Part shown: positions 1 through 6,605 of the stretch, piece after piece
Layout of the letters: each line of letters begins with the position of its first letter
Position numbering within the stretch: position 1 is the stretch's first letter
Assembly: GCA_964493695.1 (NCBI GenBank)
Contig: CAZBPG010000002.1
Location: 62,001 to 126,000 of the forward strand
DNA from: Bog-950 sp964493695
Lineage (GTDB): Bacteria > Bacteroidota > Bacteroidia > Chitinophagales > LD1
Direction of reading: 5' to 3'
Length of the DNA stretch: 64,000 nt
Translations under genes and position numbers: made by a program
The notes under the pieces: model-generated
Database searches by the model: none
What the model was told of the DNA's origin: nothing
What the model saw: the letters and a program-made list of their open reading frames with translations, nothing else

Positions 1-2
1 TT

Positions 3-302
3 GTTTTTACAGAACATGGCGCGGTAATGTTAGCGAGCGTGTTGAATAGCGACCAAGCCATACAAATGAATATTCAGATTGTTCGCATTTTTACTCAAAT
101 GCGCGAACTGGCTCTTACGCATAAAGATATTTTAGTAAAGTTGCTGAAGATTGAAAAGAAGGTAACCGAACACGATAAGGATTTGAAGTTGTTGTTTGAT
201 GCCGTAAAAAATTTATTGAACGAACCGAAAAAGGAAAGAGTGAAGATTGGTTATAAGGTTACGAGTGGGAAGAAAAATACATTTAACAAGAAAATAAAAT
301 AG
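3..302 (+). CDS. ORF6N-like DNA-binding protein, C-terminal part (5' end outside window)
   Basis: The reading frame is open from base 3 and runs in from the left edge, so the N-terminal half is missing; the first internal Met is at 27. The visible part begins VFTEHGAVMLASVLNS and continues with a helical tail rich in Lys and Glu. This pattern (FTEHG, then a 'vlNSdrAI..niqIvR.F' helix) is typical of the end of ORF6N-domain proteins, a KilA-N-type family linked to phage and mobile DNA. The role is probably DNA binding; no target can be told. It ends at a TAG that overlaps the first base of the downstream repeat block. It is the first of several accessory genes before nuoD. Confidence 0.7.
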   Translation, partial: VFTEHGAVMLASVLNSDQAIQMNIQIVRIFTQMRELALTHKDILVKLLKIEKKVTEHDKDLKLLFDAVKNLLNEPKKERVKIGYKVTSGKKNTFNKKIK

Positions 303-1017
303 TTGTTGGTGACGCATCGCTCCCGCGAAGAAAAGCGGGATGAAACAAGAGCCGATGCTAAAACACCAACAACGGAAAAACATTAAATAAATTTCGGTTG
401 GTGGGGACACCAACCGATAAGGAAAGGAAACATTGAGAGAGAATTGCGGAATTCGGATTTGGGATTGCGGATTGGAAGGCAAAGTGCAATGGAACGCTGA
501 TGACGCGGATTGTTATGAATGAAGAGAATTTGAAAAAATAAAAGTTGTTGGTGACGCATCGCTCCCGCGAAGAAAAGCGGGATGAAACAAGAGCCGATGC
601 TAAAACACCAACAACGGCAAAACATTAAATAAATTTCGGTTGGTGGGGACACCAACCGATAAGGAAATTTCTTTGAATTGTTTGTGCCGAAGAAAAATGA
701 TGCGGATGCCGGAGCGAAATTACAAGCAAAAGAAGAAGAGGTAAACGCGATGAAACATAAAATGGAATTGCTGGAGCAGGAGAATAAATATTTAAAAGAG
801 TTGGTGGAGATGGCAAAGATGAAATTGAAACATTGAGAGAGAATTGCGGAATTCGGATTTGGGATTGCGGATTGGAAGGCAAAGTGCAATGGAACGCTGA
901 TGACGCGGATTGTTATGAATGAAGAGAATTTGAAAAAATAAAAGTTGTTGGTGACGCATCGCTCCCGCGAAGAAAAGCGGGATGAAACAAGAGCCGATGC
1001 TAAAACACCAACAACGG
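302..1017. repeat. Tandem-duplicated repeat block with nested palindromes (REP-like)
   Basis: Three copies of a palindromic unit start at about 302, 543 and 943. Each has outer arms GTTGTTGGTG/CACCAACAAC, inner arms GCATCG/CGATGC and a CCCGC/GCGGG tip, so it can fold into a hairpin of about 73 nt. The first two copies are followed by a second hairpin, TCGGTTGGTG-ggga-CACCAACCGA. A segment of about 115 bp (427-541) recurs exactly 400 bp later (827-941). The simplest reading is a tandem duplication of a 400-bp unit whose first copy lost about 159 bp, plus a partial third copy running up to the RES gene. Minus-strand open frames here only translate the repeats and were not called. Confidence 0.85.
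663..836 (+). pseudogene. Coiled-coil C-terminal gene remnant
   Basis: Frame 663-836 is open and reads as a coherent charged coiled coil: FFELFVPKKN, then a heptad-like stretch with KEEEV, MELLEQENKYLKELVEMAK, ending KLKH and TGA. An in-frame TAA at 660-662 lies just upstream inside the hairpin unit, and no start codon precedes the conserved part. It therefore looks like the severed 3' end of a gene. Tails like this occur on small helix-turn-helix regulators, but no DNA-binding part is left, so the identity is a guess. In the first copy of the duplicated unit this segment is deleted, leaving only its last bases at about 427-436. Confidence 0.5.
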
Positions 1018-1026
1018 CAAAAAACA

Positions 1027-1983
1027 ATGAGCGTAGATGAAGTAAAAGCCCTTATTGGCAAAATCAAATCTCTGGACCTCAAAAGTGCTTCTCATGAAGA
1101 ATTGAAAGGACTTTTGCAGCAACTCGGAAAGTTTTGCGTAATTGAATCAACTCTTCACAATAACTACGAATTAATAAGAGCTTGTTCTAATAAGAATTTA
1201 TTCGAGACGTTTGATAATGTTGATAGGGTTTCCTATAAACCTCAAGAGTTTAATAAAACATATTTAAGAGCAAGCACCCCTAATCAAACTATGTTTTATG
1301 GATGCAGCCAACAATTTGACAATCCTAAGAGAGTAGAAAGCATAGGCAGAATAACTGCGTTGATTGAATCAATGCCTAAGTTAAGGAATAAAACACTTTC
1401 GGGCATTTTCAAAATTACATTTGGAAGATGGGCGGTGAATAGTGATATCAAGCTTATTGCAATTTGCCATCATAAAGAAATGGTAAAGAAACCGCCTCAG
1501 ATGGAAATGATGTTTGATAGTTATCAGGAACTTGTCAAAAAAACTCCTGAAATTTTGGAGCAATCAATTTTAGTGTCTGAGTTTCTTGCTGATGAATTTT
1601 CGAAAGATGTTGAGGTTGGGAATGAACATGAATATAAAATCAGTGCGATTTTTACAGAGATAGTCGTTGAAAAAGGATTTGATGGAGTTGCTTATCCGAG
1701 TTTAAGAACTGCTGGTGACGGAATAAACATTGCTATTACACCTGAGAAAGTTATTAAATCACTTGAATGTAGTGTTGTTGGAGAATGCATCATATTTAAA
1801 AACAAAGATTCAATTGCTGTTTTGGACAACTGTCATTGTTTTATCGAGAAAGGACAAAAAGACTTTCAATTGAAAAAACCTGGAGTAGACTTATTTAAGC
1901 AGCCAATTTTTGTAGATACAATCGGCAGATTGAACCTACATGAGATTGCAGATGCGTGTTTTTTAGAACCAGTAGAGAAGTAA
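1027..1983 (+). CDS. RES-domain protein (toxin-like)
   Basis: Length is 318 residues from ATG 1027. An in-frame ATG at 982 lies inside the third repeat copy and is less likely. A helical N-terminus of about 65 residues leads into a RES-like fold: a conserved Arg in YLRASTPNQTMFYGC, a central acidic helix (SEFLADEFSK) and a Ser in GVAYPSLR. These would be the Arg, Glu and Ser that name the family. Known RES toxins of RES-Xre systems degrade NAD+, and the Xre partner normally lies next to the toxin; no Xre/DUF2384 gene is present here. The protein is longer than the roughly 150-residue TA toxins, so it may belong to the larger stand-alone RES proteins. Its base composition is more AT-rich than the nuo genes. 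Confidence 0.6.
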   Translation: MSVDEVKALIGKIKSLDLKSASHEELKGLLQQLGKFCVIESTLHNNYELIRACSNKNLFETFDNVDRVSYKPQEFNKTYLRASTPNQTMFYGCSQQFDNPKRVESIGRITALIESMPKLRNKTLSGIFKITFGRWAVNSDIKLIAICHHKEMVKKPPQMEMMFDSYQELVKKTPEILEQSILVSEFLADEFSKDVEVGNEHEYKISAIFTEIVVEKGFDGVAYPSLRTAGDGINIAITPEKVIKSLECSVVGECIIFKNKDSIAVLDNCHCFIEKGQKDFQLKKPGVDLFKQPIFVDTIGRLNLHEIADACFLEPVEK

Positions 1984-2020
1984 GGGCGGCTGTTCGGGGT
2001 AGCGATTGTAGTGGAAATCC

Positions 2021-2080
2021 TTTTTTATTTTTTACGATGTGCTTCGACTACGCTCAGCATGACATCGAAAAAATAAAAAA
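2021..2080. repeat. Long inverted repeat around a GCTTCGACTACGCTCAGC core
   Basis: Left arm 2021-2040 (T-rich, ending ACGATGT) pairs with right arm 2062-2080 (ACATCG followed by an A-rich stretch); the only irregularity is one extra A in the left arm. The loop (2041-2061) contains GCTTCGACTACGCTCAGC, the reverse complement of a GCTGAGCGTAGTCGAAGC word that I recall as an intergenic repeat in many bacteria. The hairpin could act as a bidirectional terminator between the RES gene and nuoD, or be a small non-autonomous element. Confidence 0.75.
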
Positions 2081-2154
2081 GATTGGAACGGAAAGCGCGG
2101 TGACACCGGTTGCGTGGATTGAGGAATAGCAAGGTGGCAGCACCCAAAAGGAAT

Positions 2155-2229
2155 TGAATAACGAATATTGAACATCGAATAATGAATGTCGAACTGAAAC
2201 AAACTGAAAACTTTAAACTCGAAACTGCC
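2155..2229. repeat. Low-complexity junction repeats upstream of nuoD
   Basis: This stretch holds the 'aacgaatattgaacatcg / aataatgaatgtcgaa' family, followed by 'aactttaaactcgaaact'. The first family recurs at 6513-6598 and inside nuoM (12970-13014); the second recurs around the second four-helix-bundle gene. The repeats run right up to the nuoD start codon. Confidence 0.75.
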
Positions 2230-2231
2230 CT

Positions 2232-3350
2232 GTGCAATACGAAGAAGTAGCAACAACCGAAGATGGGAATCTGGTAATTAATGTGGGGCCGCAGCATCCG
2301 GCTACGCACGGGGTAATGCATTTGGTGATTACATTGAACGGGGAGACGATTTTGAAGGTGGAACCGCACCTGGGTTACATACACCGGAGCATTGAGAAAA
2401 TGTGCGAATCGCTTTCGTACCGGCAGTTTATTTATTCTACCAGCCGGATGGATTATCTGAGTTCGCATATTAATAATCACGGTTGTGCGCTGGCAGTGGA
2501 GAAGGGCTTGCAGATTGAGGTGCCGGAGCGGGCAAAGGTGATTCGCATTTTGATGGACGAGCTGACGCGCATTGCCAGCCACGTGTTGTGGTGGGGAGCG
2601 ATGGCGATGGACGTGGGCGCGCTGACTCCGTTTTTTCATGCGTTCCGTGAGCGGGAGTTGATTAACGATATTATGGAGGAAACCTGTGGTGCGCGGCTGA
2701 CGATGAACTACATGGTGCCGGGCGGGGTGATGGCGGATTTGCATCCGAATTTTGTGAAGAAGGTGAAAGATTTTGTGGCGTTCTTTAGAACGAAGATTGA
2801 TGAGTATGATACGCTGGTAACTTATAATGTGATTTTTCAGGAGAGGATGAAGGGCGTAGGGGTGATGAGCGCTGCTGATGCGGTTTCGTTTGGCTGCACC
2901 GGAGCGGTGTTAAGGGCGAGTGGCGTAAAGTGCGACATCAGAAAACTTGCGCCTTATGATGGTTATGAGAAAGTGAATTTTGAAGAGCCTCTGGAAACTG
3001 CAGGCGATAGTTACGCGCGTTATCTGGTGCGCATGCGCGAGTTGCGCGAGTCGCTTAGCATCATTGACCAATTGATTGATAATATTCCGGAAGGAGAATT
3101 TCAGGCGAAGACGAAGGCGGTGCTGAAGCTACCGAAGGGAGAATTTTATAGTCGCGTAGAAACTGCGCGTGGTGAGTTTGGAGTTTATATTATAAGTGAA
3201 GGAGGATTGACTCCTTACAGAATACATTTCCGCAGTCCGGGTTTTGCAAATCTTTCTTGTTTGAATCAGATTGCAAAGGGGCAGAAGATTGGAGATTTAG
3301 TAGCGATGATGGGAACGCTGGATTTGGTGATACCGGATATTGATAGATAG
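2232..3350 (+). CDS. nuoD: NADH-quinone oxidoreductase subunit D
   Basis: This is the 49-kDa subunit of respiratory complex I. It sits in the peripheral arm and helps form the quinone pocket. The 372 residues show the family hallmarks: VGPQHPATHGVMH near the N-terminus, the GYIHRSIEK region, ETCGARLTMNY and, near the C-terminus, IHFRSPGFANL and GTLDLVIPDIDR. The size suits a stand-alone NuoD rather than a NuoCD fusion. The start is a GTG right after repeat DNA; there is no better ATG before the conserved VGPQHP motif. nuoA-C are not just upstream (a RES gene is), and nuoE-G do not follow, so the classical order is broken. Confidence 0.97.
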   Translation: MQYEEVATTEDGNLVINVGPQHPATHGVMHLVITLNGETILKVEPHLGYIHRSIEKMCESLSYRQFIYSTSRMDYLSSHINNHGCALAVEKGLQIEVPERAKVIRILMDELTRIASHVLWWGAMAMDVGALTPFFHAFRERELINDIMEETCGARLTMNYMVPGGVMADLHPNFVKKVKDFVAFFRTKIDEYDTLVTYNVIFQERMKGVGVMSAADAVSFGCTGAVLRASGVKCDIRKLAPYDGYEKVNFEEPLETAGDSYARYLVRMRELRESLSIIDQLIDNIPEGEFQAKTKAVLKLPKGEFYSRVETARGEFGVYIISEGGLTPYRIHFRSPGFANLSCLNQIAKGQKIGDLVAMMGTLDLVIPDIDR

Positions 3351-3351
3351 A

Positions 3352-3477
3352 ATTGCGGATTGCGGATTGACGATTGCGAATTGAAAGGGCAGGGAGATAT
3401 TGCGGATTGAGGATTTGAGATTGCGAATTGAAAAGGCAGGGAGGTATTGCGGATTGCGGATTTGAGATTGCGAATTA
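3352..3477. repeat. Three 47-bp direct repeats forming the left arm around the first four-helix-bundle gene
   Basis: Units starting with ATTGCGGATTG lie at 3352, 3399 and 3446, spaced exactly 47 bp apart, beginning one base after the nuoD stop. The last copy (3446-3463, ATTGCGGATTGCGGATTT) is an 18-nt perfect inverted match to 3870-3887 on the far side of the next gene. With mismatches the match extends to about 31 nt. Confidence 0.9.
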
Positions 3478-3505
3478 GAAATGCAAAAATTCAGATTGAA
3501 AGGCA

Positions 3506-3889
3506 ATGAAAGCAGATGAGTTAAAGGACAGAACGAAAAAATTTGCGTTGAGGATTTTGAAAATGGTAAGAAGTTTTCCAAAGACAAGAGAGGCAGATGT
3601 AATTGGGACGCAGTTGTTGAGATGCGGAACTTCGGTGGCGGCAAATTATAGAGCAGCATGTAGAGCAAGGTCGCAGGCGGATTTTATTTCGAAGATTACG
3701 ATAGTCGAAGAGGAAAGTGATGAATCGGCATTTTGGATGGAGTTTATTATTGATGCAGAGATTTTGAAAAAGAATTTGGTGGAAGATTTATTAAAAGAAG
3801 CAAATGAGTTGACTGCAATTTTTACTGCAAGCGGCAAAACTGCGCGCACGAACAAAAATCCGCAATCGAAAATCCGCAATCCGCAATGA
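3506..3889 (+). CDS. Four-helix bundle protein (IVP/S23-like), copy 1
   Basis: This 127-residue helical protein belongs to the 23S rRNA intervening-sequence protein (IVP/S23) type: RILKMVRSFPKTREADVIGTQLLRCGTSVAANYR, then an AACRARSQADFISKI helix and a final 'EANELTAIFTASGKT' helix. First found inside 23S rRNA intervening sequences, these proteins have no settled function; related bundles (Avd) serve diversity-generating retroelements. No reverse transcriptase is present here. The last roughly 10 residues (NPQSKIRNPQ) are translated from the right-hand repeat arm. The TGA stop overlaps the nuoH ATG (ATGA), giving translational coupling. The gene is enclosed by inverted repeats between nuoD and nuoH. 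Confidence 0.85.
   Translation: MKADELKDRTKKFALRILKMVRSFPKTREADVIGTQLLRCGTSVAANYRAACRARSQADFISKITIVEEESDESAFWMEFIIDAEILKKNLVEDLLKEANELTAIFTASGKTARTNKNPQSKIRNPQ
3857..3887. repeat. Right inverted-repeat arm around the first four-helix-bundle gene
   Basis: AAATCCGCAATCCGCAAT at 3870-3887 is the exact reverse complement of 3446-3463. The arm contains the last codons of the bundle gene and the first bases of the nuoH start codon, so repeat, stop and start overlap. Confidence 0.9.
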
Positions 3890-4962
3890 TTAGTTTGGAA
3901 CACATATCGCAATCTATTCACCAAGCACTTTCTGCTTCACTTAATGGCACGCTTGTGCTGTTAATTGAAATGGCTATTGCCGGTGTGTTGGTGATTGGTT
4001 TGTTTGCAGTGCTTGGTCTCGTTTTGGTTTTCATGGAAAGAAAAGTTTCGGCTTATATGCAGATTCGTTTGGGACCGAACCGAGTGGGCTATAAAGGTTT
4101 CGCGCAAACATCTGCTGACACTTTGAAACTCTTAATTAAAGAAGGGCTGACACCGGATGGTGCCGATAAATTTTTGTTCAACCTCGCACCACTGCTGGTG
4201 ATAGTTGTCGCCATGCTGATTATGGCGCCCATTGCTTTTACGAAAGGTTTTCAGTTGTGGGACATTAATATAGGAGTGCTTTATGTAAGCGCGGTGAGCA
4301 GCATTGGAGTGATTGGAATTTTGATGGCGGGCTGGGCGAGTAACAATAAATACTCCTTGCTCGGTGCTATGCGCAGCGGTGCGCAAATTGTGAGTTATGA
4401 ATTGAGCGCTGGGCTTTCGGTGATTACGATTGTGATTCTTGTAGGCAGTTTGAGCATTAACGACATCATCGCTTCGCAGCAAAACGGATGGTGGATTTTT
4501 AAAGGGCATTTACCGGTGCTGATTTCGTTTGTGATTTTTGTGATTGCCGTAACGGCAGAAACGAATCGTGCGCCATTTGATTTGGCAGAAGCGGAAAGCG
4601 AACTCACTGCCGGTTTTCATACCGAATATTCAGGAATGAAATTCGCCTTGTTCTTTTTAGCAGAATACGTGAACATATTTATTGTGTGCGCTATCGGTGC
4701 TACTTTGTTTTTCGGAGGATGGATGCCGTTTCACATTGGCAGTTGGGAAGGGTTCAATCATATCATGGATTTTATTCCGGGTATTGTGTGGTTCTTTGCA
4801 AAAGTATTTGCACTGATATTTTTAATCATGTGGTTCCGGTGGACGTTTCCACGCCTACGTATTGACCAGTTATTGAATTTAGAATGGAAATATTTGTTGC
4901 CGATTGCGATGTTTAATCTTTTATTAACGACTGTCGTTGCAATTTTGGGCTGGCATTTTTGA
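3886..4962 (+). CDS. nuoH: NADH-quinone oxidoreductase subunit H
   Basis: NuoH is the membrane subunit that joins the quinone site to the proton-pumping arm of complex I. It has 358 residues with about eight or nine hydrophobic segments. Hallmarks are the FMERKVSAYMQIRLGPNRVG motif after the first membrane helix, the IKEGLTPDGADK loop, the acidic AETNRAPFDLAEAESELTAGFHTEYSG loop and the terminal WFRWTFPRLRIDQLL motif. The start ATG overlaps the stop of the preceding four-helix-bundle gene by four bases and lies in a repeat arm, so the natural upstream region of nuoH has been replaced or remade by repeat DNA. The TGA stop overlaps the next repeat arm. Confidence 0.97.
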   Translation: MISLEHISQSIHQALSASLNGTLVLLIEMAIAGVLVIGLFAVLGLVLVFMERKVSAYMQIRLGPNRVGYKGFAQTSADTLKLLIKEGLTPDGADKFLFNLAPLLVIVVAMLIMAPIAFTKGFQLWDINIGVLYVSAVSSIGVIGILMAGWASNNKYSLLGAMRSGAQIVSYELSAGLSVITIVILVGSLSINDIIASQQNGWWIFKGHLPVLISFVIFVIAVTAETNRAPFDLAEAESELTAGFHTEYSGMKFALFFLAEYVNIFIVCAIGATLFFGGWMPFHIGSWEGFNHIMDFIPGIVWFFAKVFALIFLIMWFRWTFPRLRIDQLLNLEWKYLLPIAMFNLLLTTVVAILGWHF

Positions 4963-4986
4963 GTTTGTAGTTTAAAGTTTAAAGTT
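4961..4986. repeat. Left inverted-repeat arm around the second four-helix-bundle gene
   Basis: GAGTTTGTAGTTTAAAGTT at 4961-4979 is the exact reverse complement of 5426-5444. With one mismatch the match extends to 26 nt (4961-4986 against 5419-5444). The arm overlaps the nuoH stop codon. Confidence 0.93.
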
Positions 4987-5010
4987 CCGAGTTGAATACA
5001 AATACAGGTT

Positions 5011-5412
5011 ATGGCAACTGTAAAACGATTTGAAGATTTAGAAGTGTGGAAGAAGTCAAGAGTTCTTTCGAAAGATATTTTTGAAATTATCACAACCGGT
5101 AAATTGGCAACCGATTATAGATTGCGCGACCAAATGAACGGTTCAAGTGGTTCGATAATGGATAACATTGCAGAGGGATTTGAAAGAGGAAGCAAACTTG
5201 AGTTTATCAACTTTCTTTCTTTTTCTAAAGGTTCAGCAGGCGAGTTGCGTTCTCAGTTGTATCGTGCTTTGGATAGACAATATATTACGCAAGAAAAATT
5301 TGATGAGTTGTTTAACAAGGCAGAAGAGATAAGTAAAATGAATGGAGGCTTAATTGATTATTTAAATAAATCGTTGTTGAAGGGAAATAAATTTAAAGAT
5401 AGAGTGAAGTAG
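5011..5412 (+). CDS. Four-helix bundle protein (IVP/S23-like), copy 2
   Basis: This 133-residue helical protein is of the same broad family as the gene before nuoH but of a clearly different subtype. It opens with RFEDLEVWKKSRVLSKDIFEI, where the 'F.dL.vWk.a' start is the classic IVP signature, followed by RDQMNGSSGSIMDNIAEGFERGSKLEFINFLSFSKGSAGELRSQLYRA. That second half matches the conserved 'sl..NIAEG..r.s..e...fl.iA.GSa.El...l..a' core. The low similarity to copy 1 argues for separate acquisition rather than local duplication. It lies between nuoH and nuoI inside a 26-nt inverted repeat. Its function is unknown; it may bind RNA or serve as an adaptor. Confidence 0.93.
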   Translation: MATVKRFEDLEVWKKSRVLSKDIFEIITTGKLATDYRLRDQMNGSSGSIMDNIAEGFERGSKLEFINFLSFSKGSAGELRSQLYRALDRQYITQEKFDELFNKAEEISKMNGGLIDYLNKSLLKGNKFKDRVK

Positions 5413-5418
5413 GAGTTC

Positions 5419-5444
5419 AACTTTGAACTTTAAACTACAAACTC
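5419..5444. repeat. Right inverted-repeat arm around the second four-helix-bundle gene
   Basis: AACTTTAAACTACAAACTC at 5426-5444 mirrors 4961-4979. The arm begins 6 bp after the bundle-gene stop and ends about 10 bp before the nuoI ATG. Confidence 0.93.
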
Positions 5445-5454
5445 GAAACTAAGG

Positions 5455-5925
5455 ATGTTCATAGTTGACTACATAAAGACCGTTTACAACGCCAGCGCAT
5501 CGCTTCTGAAAGGAATGAGGATGACCGGTTATTATTTCTTTCATCATAAAGAGATAATAACCGAACAGTATCCGGATGTAAAGGCGGTAATGGCTGAGCG
5601 TTTTCGCGGAGAGGTGGTGATGACGCACGATGAAAAGAATGAGCACCGCTGCACCGGTTGCACGGCTTGCGAGTTGGCATGCCCGAATGCGACTATCAAG
5701 ATTGTAACGAAAATGGAGTTACAGCCCGATGGTAAGAAGAAAAAAGCGTTGGACACTTTTGTTTATCATCTGGAACTTTGCACCATGTGCAACTTATGTA
5801 TTGTGGCGTGTCCGACTGATGCAATTAAAATGGCGCAGACATTTGAGCATAGCGTGTTTGACAGAAATAAATTGACAAAGAAACTGAACGCACCGGGAAG
5901 TAAACTGATGGAAGGAGTCGAGTAG
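5455..5925 (+). CDS. nuoI: NADH-quinone oxidoreductase subunit I (2x[4Fe-4S])
   Basis: NuoI is the ferredoxin-like subunit that carries clusters N6a and N6b and passes electrons toward the quinone end of complex I. In 156 residues, two complete CxxCxxCxxxCP motifs are visible: CTGCTACELACP and CTMCNLCIVACP. They lie around a loop rich in lysine (DGKKKKALDTF). The N-terminal amphipathic stretch (MFIVDYIKTVYNASASLLKGM) fits membrane-surface attachment. The ATG lies 10 bp after a repeat arm. The next gene, nuoJ, is separated by a repeat-made palindrome only. Confidence 0.97.
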   Translation: MFIVDYIKTVYNASASLLKGMRMTGYYFFHHKEIITEQYPDVKAVMAERFRGEVVMTHDEKNEHRCTGCTACELACPNATIKIVTKMELQPDGKKKKALDTFVYHLELCTMCNLCIVACPTDAIKMAQTFEHSVFDRNKLTKKLNAPGSKLMEGVE

Positions 5926-5998
5926 AATTTTGGATTTCGAATTGTCGATTGCGGATTGTTTTTCAATTCGCAATTTCAAGTCCGCAATCCGCAATAAA
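5926..5998. repeat. Palindromic junction between nuoI and nuoJ, no gene inside
   Basis: ATTGTCGATTGCGGATTG (5941-5958) faces TCCGCAATCCGCAAT (5981-5995), whose reverse complement is ATTGCGGATTGCGGA. The junction thus holds both orientations of the same 'gcggatt' repeat that encloses the first four-helix-bundle gene, but with only about 22 bp between them. It fills the whole space from the nuoI stop to just before the nuoJ ATG. Confidence 0.8.
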
Positions 5999-6004
5999 CA
6001 GAAA

Positions 6005-6514
6005 ATGGAAGTAAGAGAAATAATTTTTTACCTGCTTGGAACACTAATTATCGTGTGTGGAATTATGTCGGTTACCAGCCGACAGATTTTCCGCAGCGCG
6101 ATTTATTTGTTGTTCTGCATGATGGGCGTGGCGGGTTTGTATTTCTGGATGCAGTATGAATTTATTGCCGCGGTGCAGATTGTGGTTTATGTGGGCGGTA
6201 TTGTGGTGCTGATTATCTTTTCCATTTTCTTAACTCATCGTGTAGGAAATGATTTAGCAGAACCGGAATACAAGCGAACACTATTCGCGGGATTGGCGAG
6301 TTTGTTTGCCTTTCTTTTATTCTGGAGTGTAATTAAGCGGAATGAATTTTTCGGAGAACAGCCAAGCGGAGAATTAAGCGTGAGAAGAATTGGAGAAGAA
6401 ATGCTGAACTACAAACAAGGAGGTTTTGTGTTGCCGTTTGAAGTGGTTTCTATTTTATTACTGGCGGCAATGATTGGTTGTATTGTAATTGCCATGAGAA
6501 CAAAAACAGAATAA
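6005..6514 (+). CDS. nuoJ: NADH-quinone oxidoreductase subunit J
   Basis: A membrane subunit of complex I of 169 residues with five hydrophobic segments. The third carries the conserved FIAAVQIVVYVGGIVVLIIFSIFLT stretch, which includes the pi-bulge region that links the quinone site to the proton channels. I chose ATG 6005. An in-frame start at 5930 would only add residues translated from the repeat palindrome. The conserved part begins right at MEVREIIFYLLG. Confidence 0.95.
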   Translation: MEVREIIFYLLGTLIIVCGIMSVTSRQIFRSAIYLLFCMMGVAGLYFWMQYEFIAAVQIVVYVGGIVVLIIFSIFLTHRVGNDLAEPEYKRTLFAGLASLFAFLLFWSVIKRNEFFGEQPSGELSVRRIGEEMLNYKQGGFVLPFEVVSILLLAAMIGCIVIAMRTKTE

Positions 6515-6598
6515 TGAACACCGAACATCGAATTTCGAATCATGAAGTAAGGGGTAACACTTCGATATTCATTATTCGATGTTCGACATTCGATATTT
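6513..6598. repeat. Palindromic junction between nuoJ and nuoK, no gene inside
   Basis: The left half (about 6513-6548) contains CGAACATCGAAT. The right half (about 6559-6598) contains its reverse complement ATTCGATGTTCG within a longer imperfect match. The centre is GAAGTaaggggtaacACTTC. The repeat family is 'catcgaataatgaa', different from the nuoI-nuoJ palindrome. It spans from the nuoJ stop to 7 bp before the nuoK ATG. Confidence 0.8.
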
Positions 6599-6605
6599 AA
6601 AACAA

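Noticed and set aside
213..1082. Several minus-strand open frames with repeated peptides such as RCWCFSIGSCFIP
   Set aside because: They are translations of the hairpin repeats; the same peptide recurs with each repeat copy and no independent coding signal is seen.
2025..2744. 239-codon minus-strand open frame opposite nuoD
   Set aside because: Its His/Arg/Pro-rich sequence is the shadow of nuoD and the junction repeats; nuoD is certain.
3506..5412. Diversity-generating retroelement based on Avd-like bundle proteins
   Set aside because: No reverse transcriptase, template repeat or variable repeat is visible near the two bundle genes.
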